In this document: piece after piece, positions 15,377 to 22,419 of the stretch
Numbering within the stretch: the stretch's first letter is position 1
Layout: each line of letters begins with the position of its first letter
From: Mucilaginibacter sp. L294
Lineage (GTDB): Bacteria; Bacteroidota; Bacteroidia; Sphingobacteriales; Sphingobacteriaceae
NCBI RefSeq assembly: GCF_001636615.1
Contig: NZ_LGEK01000050.1
Span: 1-35,889 of the forward strand
Direction of reading: 5' to 3'
DNA length: 35,889 bases
Notes under the pieces: generated by a model
The model's database searches: none
What the model saw: only the letters and a program-made list of their open reading frames with translations
What the model was told of the DNA's origin: nothing
Position numbers and translations under genes: made by a program

Positions 15377-17857
15377 ATGCGTACGTTTTTTGTTCTTGTT
15401 TTTCTGTTTGTTACCACGATAAATATTAATGCCCAAACCAGCAATGCGGGTAAAAGCAAAATAGCCGGGAAGGTTATAGATGCCGGTACCAAACAACCGG
15501 TAGATTATGCAACCGTATCAATATTTAAACAAGGAGGCACAAGCCCTTTTAACGGGCAGAGTACCGATCCAAAAGGGAATTTCACCTTAGATAATATAGC
15601 GCCCGGCGACTATCGCCTCACTATTGATTTTTTAGGCTATAAAAAACACATTATAGAACATGTAATAGTTATTGAAGGCGGTAATATCGCGTTAGGAAAC
15701 ATCGCTTTAGAATCGATACAAAACCAGCTTGCCGGTGTTACCATCACGGCCAAAGCCCCGGTGATTGAAAACCGGATAGATAAGATGGTTTATAATGCCG
15801 CCAATGACCTTACCGCACAAAGTGGTGCAGCTATTGATGTGCTCAAAAAAGTACCGCAGGTTACGGTTGATATTGACGGTAACGTGGAGCTGCAGGGTAA
15901 CGCTAACATCCGTTTCCTGATAAATGGTAAACCCAGCAGTATTTTTGGTGCAAGCCTGGCTGATGCCCTGCAAGCCATACCGGGCAGCCAGATAAAAAGT
16001 ATTGAGGTAATAACCAGCCCCGGCGCCAAATATGATGCAGCGGGTACAGGTGGTATTATCAACATTATATTAAAAGACAGCAAAGTACAGGGCGTAAACG
16101 GCAGCGTGAACTTAACCGCCGGCACCCGCCAGGAAAATGGCTCGGTTAACCTGAATGCCCGTAAAGGTAATTTTGGTGTGAATGCTTTTTTTAGCGGTAA
16201 CGAGCAGTTAAACACTACGGTACTGACTACTAATAACCGTACATCAACCAACAGCGTGGGCGATGTAACCCGCCTGTTTCAAAAAGGTAGCGCGGCCACA
16301 AAACGCAGCGGCTATCAATCGGGCCTTAGCTTAAACTGGGATATTACCCCAAAAGATGCCTTAACAGCATCGGTAGGGTTTGATCATTTTGGTAACCACA
16401 GCAACGGCTTAACCAACCAGCGGGAAACCATAACCGGTGCAACGGGTAATGTACTATCAGATATCATGAGCCTGCGTAACTCAGACAGCCGCTTCAGCGC
16501 TTACTCTACAGATTACAGCCTGGATTATAAGAAGAATTTTGCCAAAGAAGGGCAGGAACTGGATATATTATTTACCAGCAGCTATAGCAAAAATACGGTG
16601 AATTATTTTCAGCGCCAGGATTATGATGTACCGGGGATGATATCAACCGGTATCCGCGGGTTTAACCCGGGTAACGATAGGCAAACGAATATATCTGTTG
16701 ATTATACCCACCCGGTAACAAAAACCTTTACTATTGAAGGCGGCGCAAAACTGGTGATGGAAGACCTGAAAAACGTTACCAATACCGATACTCTTTTGGC
16801 TGATGGCAGCTATATTAACAATGCCGACCAAACCTACGGTTTTAACTACAAGCGTAATATTTACGCTGTGTACTTAAGCACCTCGGCATCGTTATTTAAA
16901 AACTTTTTAGATGTAAAGCTGGGTTTGCGTAATGAATATACTACCACTAATGCCGATTTCCCCGGAGTGGTGATACCCGGTTATAACACACTTGCGCCTT
17001 CTGCTGTAATATCACATAAAATAGGGGGCACGCAAAGTATCAAATTTAGTTACTCGTACCGTATAGAGCGGCCTGATTATGGTGAGGTAAACCCTTTTTA
17101 TAACATCAGCGATCCGCATAACATCAGCACCGGTAACCCTAACCTGAAACCTGAGAAAAGCAACAGCTTTGAATTGGGGTACAATAAATCGTTTGATGGT
17201 GGCGCCAATATTTACATCGGTAGCTTTTATCGCCATAACAGCGAAGACATACAACAATTTACTACGCAGTACGATACATTAAGCATCAACGGTAAAACCT
17301 ACAGTAATGTATTGCTTAACCAGCGCGCCAACCTGGGTACACAGGCATCATTGGGTGGTAACGTGTTTGCATCTATACCGGTTACCAGCAAGCTTAACTT
17401 GCGCACCAATATATTTTTAGTGAGCCGTACAAATGATGCACCGGGTATAGGTAAGGTAACCGCGTTTCAATACCGTATAAACCTTAATGCCAGCTACCAG
17501 TTCCCGTCTAACTTTTTGGCCGAGGCGTTTGGTAACTACAACTCATCATCGCGTACGTTACAGGGCACCCGCCCGCAATTTTTTTGGTATAATATGGCCG
17601 TACGCAAGCAGTTTTGGGATAAAAAGGCAAGTATAGGTTTGGTAGCAAGCAACGCGTTCAGCAAGTACATTAATCAGTCGTCAACCACAGCTGGCCCGGG
17701 CTTTAACCAGGCAAGCTTAAGGCAATTGCCACTACGCTCTTTCGGTATAACCTTAAGCTATAAATTTGGTAAGCTGGAGTTCACAAAAAACAAGGACAAA
17801 GAAGGCCGCGATGATAACGGCGGCCAAATGCCTGCCGAGCCCCCAGGCGGTAAGTAA
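15377..17857 (+). CDS. TonB-dependent-receptor-like outer-membrane beta-barrel protein
   Basis: An 826-residue outer-membrane protein. After a signal peptide (cleavage near NINAQ, residue 20) comes a CarboxypepD_reg-like domain (about 28-115: KIAGKVIDAGTKQPVDYATVSIF...), then a plug-like region (about 120-225: VDVLKKVPQVTVDIDGNVELQG... IEVITSPGAKYDAAGTGGIINI) and a long barrel typical of the outer-membrane beta-barrel 3 group. It lacks a SusD partner and the SusC signature, so it is not a classical polysaccharide-use locus receptor. The ligand is unknown. A short hairpin CCTC-GAAATAAA-GAGG lies just before the ATG and could influence ribosome access. Confidence 0.85.
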   Translation: MRTFFVLVFLFVTTININAQTSNAGKSKIAGKVIDAGTKQPVDYATVSIFKQGGTSPFNGQSTDPKGNFTLDNIAPGDYRLTIDFLGYKKHIIEHVIVIEGGNIALGNIALESIQNQLAGVTITAKAPVIENRIDKMVYNAANDLTAQSGAAIDVLKKVPQVTVDIDGNVELQGNANIRFLINGKPSSIFGASLADALQAIPGSQIKSIEVITSPGAKYDAAGTGGIINIILKDSKVQGVNGSVNLTAGTRQENGSVNLNARKGNFGVNAFFSGNEQLNTTVLTTNNRTSTNSVGDVTRLFQKGSAATKRSGYQSGLSLNWDITPKDALTASVGFDHFGNHSNGLTNQRETITGATGNVLSDIMSLRNSDSRFSAYSTDYSLDYKKNFAKEGQELDILFTSSYSKNTVNYFQRQDYDVPGMISTGIRGFNPGNDRQTNISVDYTHPVTKTFTIEGGAKLVMEDLKNVTNTDTLLADGSYINNADQTYGFNYKRNIYAVYLSTSASLFKNFLDVKLGLRNEYTTTNADFPGVVIPGYNTLAPSAVISHKIGGTQSIKFSYSYRIERPDYGEVNPFYNISDPHNISTGNPNLKPEKSNSFELGYNKSFDGGANIYIGSFYRHNSEDIQQFTTQYDTLSINGKTYSNVLLNQRANLGTQASLGGNVFASIPVTSKLNLRTNIFLVSRTNDAPGIGKVTAFQYRINLNASYQFPSNFLAEAFGNYNSSSRTLQGTRPQFFWYNMAVRKQFWDKKASIGLVASNAFSKYINQSSTTAGPGFNQASLRQLPLRSFGITLSYKFGKLEFTKNKDKEGRDDNGGQMPAEPPGGK

Positions 17858-17917
17858 TATTAAAAACAATATGCCGTTTTAAAGTATTACTATAGTGATA
17901 TTAAAAGCATTATCATT

Positions 17918-18109
17918 ATGAATACTGCTGACAAACACTTTAAATTCATAAACAGTAAGACTGGTTATGTGATTTTTTATTCATCGTTAAGCACAACCCT
18001 AAGCCCCAACGAAGTAAAGGCCGAACTGGATAAAATAAAAGCCCAGGTTGCCATAAAAAACGGCATTTACCAGGAAACCGTTTATTGGGAAGAAATTAAA
18101 GACGAATAA
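17918..18109 (+). CDS. Small conserved-type hypothetical protein (63 residues)
   Basis: A 63-residue acidic/basic mixed protein without signal peptide or membrane helix. It looks like a compact alpha/beta fold: HFKFINSKTGYVIFYSS strands, then the helix SPNEVKAELDKIKAQVAIKNG and an ETVYWEEIKDE tail. Codon use and amino-acid composition match neighbouring genes, and the ORF fills a 312-base gap. It follows the barrel gene after 60 bases on the same strand. I do not recognise a function. Confidence 0.6.
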   Translation: MNTADKHFKFINSKTGYVIFYSSLSTTLSPNEVKAELDKIKAQVAIKNGIYQETVYWEEIKDE

Positions 18110-18169
18110 TTTGCGCTGAATAAAACCTTACTACCGTTAAGGCCAATGTAAGGTGTAATGGTATACCCG

Positions 18170-19822
18170 CTATTTGCTGATGAGGTATACTTTTGAGAGC
18201 ACCGTACTACGGGTTGCGCTATTTATAAACTTAGGTAAAATGTTTTCCTGCGGATAGTCTGTAAACGTGGCTATCAACTTAAAGTACTGATGGTTTTGTG
18301 TGATGTAATCAACCGTGGCCTGGCTAACAAAAAAAATGGTATTACCGGTTGGGGTAAACCTGCCAAAATCTTCCATCGGGATATAATCAACGGGCTTGTT
18401 ACTATAAAACTGAAAAACGTTATTTGAAGGCCGTAACGAATAAATGCGCGCATCCTTAAACTGCGGCTGATTGATGAATTTGGCCGCACCCACCTGCCCG
18501 TTATAGGAAGCAATGGTTTTAAACAAAACGGTGTTCAGGTAAAAATTGGCAAACAACACGGCGCAGCAGGCAAGCATAAACGTTTTATAACTCCCGGTTT
18601 TTACCTTAAGTACGATAATTAAGGCCGTCAACCCAAACAGCAGGCAATCTGCCACAAATAATAAGTTTGATGCAGGCTTTAGGTAAACATGTATTACCAC
18701 AATAACCAAGGGCAGCGCTACCACAAATAACCATAAAGCTATTTGCCTGTAATATTGGCCCGCGCGGCTTAGCTGCTTAAGGCAATATGGTGCTGTTATT
18801 ATAGCAAACAGGGGGAATAAAATGTTGGTATAAAACGGCAGCTGGAACCGCGATACCGAAAAGATAAGCAACAATAGCAACCCGCCGCTTAATGTATAAT
18901 ACTCGGGTAGCTTTGTTTTTTGCCAAATGCTTTTCAGGTTTTTGTAAACCGAGTAATAAAAAAGCAAGCACCAAGGCAAAAATGCCCAGAGTAGGGTATG
19001 CGCGAAAAAGAAAACATCGCCCGATTTTTGTTGCTTGATTGGCCCATTGTTTGCAAAGCGCCCAAACTGGCTATCCCACAAAAACCAACGGATGCCGCTT
19101 ACGCCGTAGCGGTCAAAAACCAGCTTTTCGGGGTGCAGGTCAAACTGTATATATAGCGCGTAAAACTCGGGCAGGGTAAAAATAAAGGTGAGCAGGTAAA
19201 GCAGCAGCCACTTGCCATAAAAAACCTGCAAAAACTTTTTCTGAAATATAAGCTGCCCCAGCAGGCTGCCATAAATGGCCGCAATAACAAATATGCCCTT
19301 AGTCATGATGGCGCATGCGGTAAGCAGGGCCGCTAATATGAGGTGTTTAAAAATAGTCTTATCGTTATAGCGGGCAATGTGGTAAATGCTGCCAATTATT
19401 AATGCCATTAAATAAGGTTCGGCACGTACATCAAGGTTTGATAGTAGTACGTGCTGTGCTGTCATCAATATCAAAACGGCGGTTAAGGCAATCTCTTTTG
19501 TGTAAAACCTGCGGGCAAATAAGTAGGTGTAAAGCAAGCTTAGTAAAAAGAAAAGCAGGGCCGGCAGGCGGTATGCCCAGGCGCTTATGCCAAATACCTT
19601 AAAACTTAGCATCGCCATCCAAAACGGAAAATGCGGCTTATCCAGCCAGTCGTGGTTGTAGGTGAACAGTTGCAGCGCATCGTGCTTTTGCACCATGGTT
19701 TTAGCAATAGCCGCGTATAGCCCCTGGTCGTCGGTAAAAAAATCGGTGGTGATGCCGGCAAAACTAACCAGTAGCGCCAGTATAAAAATCAGCAGGTAAA
19801 ATGGCTTGTAATTATTGGTCAT
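18170..19822 (-). CDS. PMT/ArnT-type membrane glycosyltransferase (GT39/GT83-like), paralog A
   Basis: A 550-residue polytopic protein of the dolichyl-phosphate-mannose-type GT-C fold. The first periplasmic loop carries the acidic motif in TDFFTDDQGLYAAIAKTMV and DWLDKPHFPFW, as in ArnT-like lipid-A or protein glycosyltransferases that use undecaprenyl-phosphate sugars. About eleven membrane helices are visible, with a soluble C-terminal domain of about 100 residues. The ATG at 19822 is chosen over 19855, because the family starts just before the first helix. A close paralog lies at 27969-29636. The sugar and the acceptor are unknown. An intrinsic terminator-like hairpin 53 bases upstream of the start suggests leader attenuation or a separate small RNA. 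Confidence 0.82.
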   Translation of the reverse strand: MTNNYKPFYLLIFILALLVSFAGITTDFFTDDQGLYAAIAKTMVQKHDALQLFTYNHDWLDKPHFPFWMAMLSFKVFGISAWAYRLPALLFFLLSLLYTYLFARRFYTKEIALTAVLILMTAQHVLLSNLDVRAEPYLMALIIGSIYHIARYNDKTIFKHLILAALLTACAIMTKGIFVIAAIYGSLLGQLIFQKKFLQVFYGKWLLLYLLTFIFTLPEFYALYIQFDLHPEKLVFDRYGVSGIRWFLWDSQFGRFANNGPIKQQKSGDVFFFAHTLLWAFLPWCLLFYYSVYKNLKSIWQKTKLPEYYTLSGGLLLLLIFSVSRFQLPFYTNILFPLFAIITAPYCLKQLSRAGQYYRQIALWLFVVALPLVIVVIHVYLKPASNLLFVADCLLFGLTALIIVLKVKTGSYKTFMLACCAVLFANFYLNTVLFKTIASYNGQVGAAKFINQPQFKDARIYSLRPSNNVFQFYSNKPVDYIPMEDFGRFTPTGNTIFFVSQATVDYITQNHQYFKLIATFTDYPQENILPKFINSATRSTVLSKVYLISK

Positions 19823-19874
19823 CACTGGCAACAAATATAAGTTTAATGCCACCAATGTTTATTGGGTATGGTAT

Positions 19875-19900
19875 AAAAAACCCCCGCCTTGCGGCGAGGG
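19875..19900 (-). terminator. Orphan minus-strand intrinsic terminator upstream of the GT gene
   Basis: On the minus strand CCCTCGCC, GCAA tetraloop, GGCGGGGG form an 8-bp stem (one G-T pair) directly followed by TTTTTT. The plus strand has a C-A mismatch and no T-tract, so the orientation is minus. No protein gene on that strand lies upstream, since the next gene at 20084 is on the plus strand. Confidence 0.7.
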
Positions 19901-19970
19901 CCAAAAACTCACAACAATTGTTTAACCTTTCGGTCAATTCCTAATTGCAGTGCGAATTTTCTTTATACAT
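19875..19970 (-). ncRNA. Candidate leader/attenuator or small RNA before the GT gene
   Basis: Minus-strand transcript predicted from its terminator. It includes a hairpin TTGACC-GAAA-GGTTAA (19921-19936) with a GNRA loop, then CAATTG, then the terminator stem. A nine-codon ORF (MYKENSHCN, 19970-19941) precedes the hairpin and could be a leader peptide. No clear TAnnTTTG promoter was found, so the 5' end is uncertain. It may be an attenuator of the GT gene or an independent sRNA. Confidence 0.3.
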
Positions 19971-20046
19971 AACACGCTCATTACCTGAAAGTTTTAGCTT
20001 CGGTAAGCGGTTGCAAACTTTTTTTATATTGTTATAGGTTTACGGC

Positions 20047-20054
20047 TATCTTTA
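20047..20054 (+). promoter_or_regulatory. Promoter-like element before the DUF2911 gene
   Basis: TATCTTTA has one mismatch to TAnnTTTG and is 30 bases before the ATG of the DUF2911 gene, in a region otherwise without features. The -33 element is not distinct. Confidence 0.3.
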
Positions 20055-20083
20055 CATGCATAAACTACAAGGATTTTACTATC

Positions 20084-20599
20084 ATGAAAAAAACAATTCA
20101 ACTAAAAGCGGCGGCGCTGTTTGCGTTTGCTATGCTGTTTTCAGCCGTTACATTCGCCCAAACCAAGCCCGTTGAAAGCCCGCGCGACAGCGTTAGCGCT
20201 AAGGTAAATGGTGCTACTATCAGCATTAATTATGGCAGCCCTTCTGTAAAGGGCCGTAAAGTTTTTGGCGACCTTGAAAAATATGGTAAAGTATGGCGCG
20301 CCGGTGCAAACGAAGCTACCGTGTTTACAACAGATAAGGATATTACAGTAGAAGGTAAAAAACTGCCTGCCGGTACTTATGGCTTTTTTGCTATACCAAC
20401 CGAAACTACCTGGACAGTTATCTTCAACAAAGTGGCCAAACAATGGGGCGCTTATAAATACGACGAAACACAGGATGCTTTACGTGTAACAGTTACGCCT
20501 GTAAAAAGCGCACTGAACGAGCGTTTGGTTTATAAAATAAACAGCAAAGGTTTCTCATTAAACTGGGATAAATTATCAGTGCCGGTTAAAGTAAAATAG
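20084..20599 (+). CDS. DUF2911 exported protein
   Basis: A 171-residue protein with a signal peptide (cleavage probable after TFAQ, residue 26) and the DUF2911 domain over nearly the whole mature part: SVSAKVNGATISINYGSPSVKGR, VWRAGANEATVFTT, LPAGTYGFFAIP and WTVIFNKVAKQWGAYKYDE. The family is common in Bacteroidota and is predicted to be extracytoplasmic with a beta-rich fold; no activity is established to my knowledge. It is flanked by its own promoter-like element and a strong terminator, so it is probably monocistronic. Confidence 0.85.
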   Translation: MKKTIQLKAAALFAFAMLFSAVTFAQTKPVESPRDSVSAKVNGATISINYGSPSVKGRKVFGDLEKYGKVWRAGANEATVFTTDKDITVEGKKLPAGTYGFFAIPTETTWTVIFNKVAKQWGAYKYDETQDALRVTVTPVKSALNERLVYKINSKGFSLNWDKLSVPVKVK

Positions 20600-20621
20600 T
20601 AATTATTGTACGGCAATAATC

Positions 20622-20655
20622 AAAAAGCCCCCCGATGTATCGGGGGGCTTTTTTT
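20622..20655 (+). terminator. Intrinsic terminator of the DUF2911 gene
   Basis: AAAAAGCCCCCCG pairs with CGGGGGGCTTTTT around an ATGTAT loop, followed by further T residues. It lies 23 bases after the stop codon. The flanking A and T runs make it potentially bidirectional. Confidence 0.9.
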
Positions 20656-20721
20656 GTATGTTTTGGATAAAATTAAAGGCAATATTTGCGTTTAATTTAA
20701 ATGTTATATTTATCGCCATAA

Positions 20722-21822
20722 ATGAATAAGCAAAAGGGTAAAAAGGCTTTAATAAAACGCGGGGTGGTTATATTTGCCCTTGTAGTAGCTATTTTGCTGT
20801 TAAATTTTTTTGCCGATCATCCCAGGGCGGTAGAGAAGTATTACTCGGAAGGCCTTTACCCGGTTATTTGCCATGTACTGCACCTGGTGTTTAACCTGTT
20901 TCCGTTTAGCTTTGGCGATGTACTGTACCTGGCTGTTATTGGTTATTTAATTTACGCGCTTATACGCCTGGTTGCCCTTTGCTTAAAAAAAAGGTTTATG
21001 CAGGCAGGGCTTTTAACCACGGGCGTTGGCATTGGCGTACTTGCCGGTATATTTGTATTTTATCTTTTTTGGGGCTTAAACTATTTCAGGCCATCTGCGG
21101 GCGAGCGGTTAAACCTACGCGACAGTACCTATACCAAAGCCGAACTGCAAAAGGTTACCACTATATTAATTGACAGTGCAAACGCCAGCCGTGCAAGGGT
21201 AACCCCAACCGACTTGCAACGCGGTAACGATTCCATTTATAAAATAGCTGTAAAAGCCATCGTAAAACTTTCAGGTACCTCGGCCGAATTTGGTACTTAT
21301 AGGCCCGCGGTAAAGCCATCGTTACTTACGCCGCTGCTTAACTACATCGGTACATCGGGTTATTATAACCCCTTTACCGGCGAAGCGCAAATGAACTACC
21401 AGATGCCGGTGTTTAATCGCCCCTTTGTGGCTTGCCACGAGATGTCGCACCAGATGGGGTATGGCGCAGAGGATGAAGCAAACTTTGTAGGGTTTTTAGC
21501 GGCGAGCCGGTCTGACGATAAATTGCTGCGGTATTCTGCTTATAACATAGCCGTAAACGAATTTATGCACACCATGCGCTATACAGATACGGTGGTGTTT
21601 AAGCAACTCAAAACCCGGATCTCGCCCGTGGTGCTGGCCGATTTTAAAGAAGAACGGTTGTACTGGTTATCATACCAAAATAAACTGAACACCTTTACCA
21701 GTATTTTTTACGATAACTTTTTAAAGGTGAATAACCAGCCACAAGGCCTGGATACCTATAACCGGATGGTACTGCTAATTATGGCGATGTATCGGAAGCA
21801 GTGGGTGGAGAGTGGTGAATAG
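20722..21822 (+). CDS. DUF3810 membrane protein with zincin-type HEMSH motif
   Basis: A 366-residue protein with three membrane helices in the first 120 residues (about 12-30, 62-85 and 98-120) and a large soluble domain. In the soluble part CHEMSHQMGYGAEDEANFVGFLA has the zinc-metallopeptidase pattern HExxH (239-243) with a downstream acidic residue (E250 or E252) that could be the third ligand. This matches the DUF3810 family, whose members are predicted but not proven peptidases. The mature domain is predicted outside the cytoplasm. The gene stands alone between the DUF2911 terminator and a 0.6-kb gene-free region. It begins 67 bases after that terminator. Confidence 0.82.
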   Translation: MNKQKGKKALIKRGVVIFALVVAILLLNFFADHPRAVEKYYSEGLYPVICHVLHLVFNLFPFSFGDVLYLAVIGYLIYALIRLVALCLKKRFMQAGLLTTGVGIGVLAGIFVFYLFWGLNYFRPSAGERLNLRDSTYTKAELQKVTTILIDSANASRARVTPTDLQRGNDSIYKIAVKAIVKLSGTSAEFGTYRPAVKPSLLTPLLNYIGTSGYYNPFTGEAQMNYQMPVFNRPFVACHEMSHQMGYGAEDEANFVGFLAASRSDDKLLRYSAYNIAVNEFMHTMRYTDTVVFKQLKTRISPVVLADFKEERLYWLSYQNKLNTFTSIFYDNFLKVNNQPQGLDTYNRMVLLIMAMYRKQWVESGE

Positions 21823-21852
21823 TGAGTAGTTGTAATCATGAAAATGCGGCGC

Positions 21853-21887
21853 AAAAAAATGCGTTCCGTATCTCACCCCGGAACGCA
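21853..21887 (-). terminator. Orphan minus-strand intrinsic terminator
   Basis: TGCGTTCCG (21860-21868) pairs perfectly with CGGAACGCA (21879-21887) around a 10-base loop. On the minus strand it is followed by seven T residues (21859-21853); the plus strand has no T-tract. No minus-strand protein gene lies upstream, so it marks the 3' end of a noncoding transcript. Confidence 0.75.
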
Positions 21888-22055
21888 CTACAACATCATT
21901 CAAATAATGTTGATCAACTAAACCTCAGATAACTATGCATGTTTACCTAAGCTCTTTATAGCTAAACCATTGTGGTTTGCTCGTAATATCTTAATCTGTT
22001 CAAATACTGCAAGTTACACTGCAATAAGTATTCCTAATATTTTTTAGGGCCTTAA
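21853..22055 (-). ncRNA. Candidate structured noncoding RNA of about 200 nt
   Basis: Bounded by a promoter-like TAACTTTG on the minus strand and by the terminator at 21853-21887. Inside, a 9-bp hairpin CAACATTAT-TTGA-ATGATGTTG (21891-21912, one G-T pair) lies just before the terminator stem, and a second hairpin AAACCA-CAA-TGGTTT with flanking GC pairs lies at 21961-21980. No ORF is convincing. The size is similar to 6S-like regulatory RNAs, but no specific family is recognised. Ends are predictions. Confidence 0.45.
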
Positions 22056-22060
22056 AATGT

Positions 22061-22091
22061 CAAAGTTACACATCAACGGAATGCATTAAAA
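22061..22091 (-). promoter_or_regulatory. Promoter candidate for the minus-strand ncRNA
   Basis: On the minus strand TAACTTTG (22068-22061) is an exact match to TAnnTTTG, and TTTT (22091-22088) stands 19 bases upstream where TTTG is expected. The spacing is the usual one for Bacteroidota. It points into a region with hairpins and a terminator but no ORF. Confidence 0.45.
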
Positions 22092-22287
22092 TATATTATA
22101 TGATAAATTACTTTTCATATACAAATGTTACAAATGCCTGATTTTTTGTTTAAGCATGGTATTTTATAAAAGAATATTATACTACTGATAAGTGCCATAT
22201 ACTATTGTAATTTGTTGATTTTAAGCTATTAGCACTAATTTATTTTTTAGAAAAACTATACACTTTGTTTTTATTGTATACACTAAG

Positions 22288-22374
22288 CACCAAGGTGAGC
22301 ATGCGTATCCCAATTTTCTATTACCTCGTAATTGCCGGCATCAGGCGGCGTAAAATTAAGTTATCACCTTGGTG
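22288..22374 (+). promoter_or_regulatory. Nested inverted-repeat element in the DUF3857 gene leader
   Basis: CACCAAGGTGA (22288-22298) pairs with TCACCTTGGTG (22364-22374); inside, AATTTT (22312-22317) pairs with AAAATT (22352-22357); innermost GCCG (22334-22337) pairs with CGGC (22346-22349). The three stems are co-linear and can form one long hairpin of about 87 bases. It ends 45 bases before the TTG start, so it could be a 5'-leader structure or a pair of protein-binding sites. The strand is assumed from the downstream gene. Confidence 0.4.
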
Positions 22375-22419
22375 TACTTCCACAAAAAAATATAAATTAG
22401 TACCGTTAAACCTTATTAC

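Larger units (their letters stand above)
21823..22419. other. 597-base gene-free region with structured elements
   Basis: No plausible protein gene is seen. The left half holds a minus-strand candidate ncRNA with terminator and promoter-like element. The middle (about 22090-22280) is very AT-rich with a direct repeat TATACACT at 22256-22263 and 22277-22284. The right end holds a nested inverted repeat that lies in the leader of the DUF3857 gene. Confidence 0.7.

Noticed and set aside
15377..17857. SusC-type receptor of a polysaccharide-use locus
   Set aside because: No SusD gene lies next to it and the barrel belongs to the other outer-membrane beta-barrel group.
22288..22374. CRISPR or tandem-repeat array
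   Set aside because: There are only two inverted copies, with no regular spacer and no cas gene.
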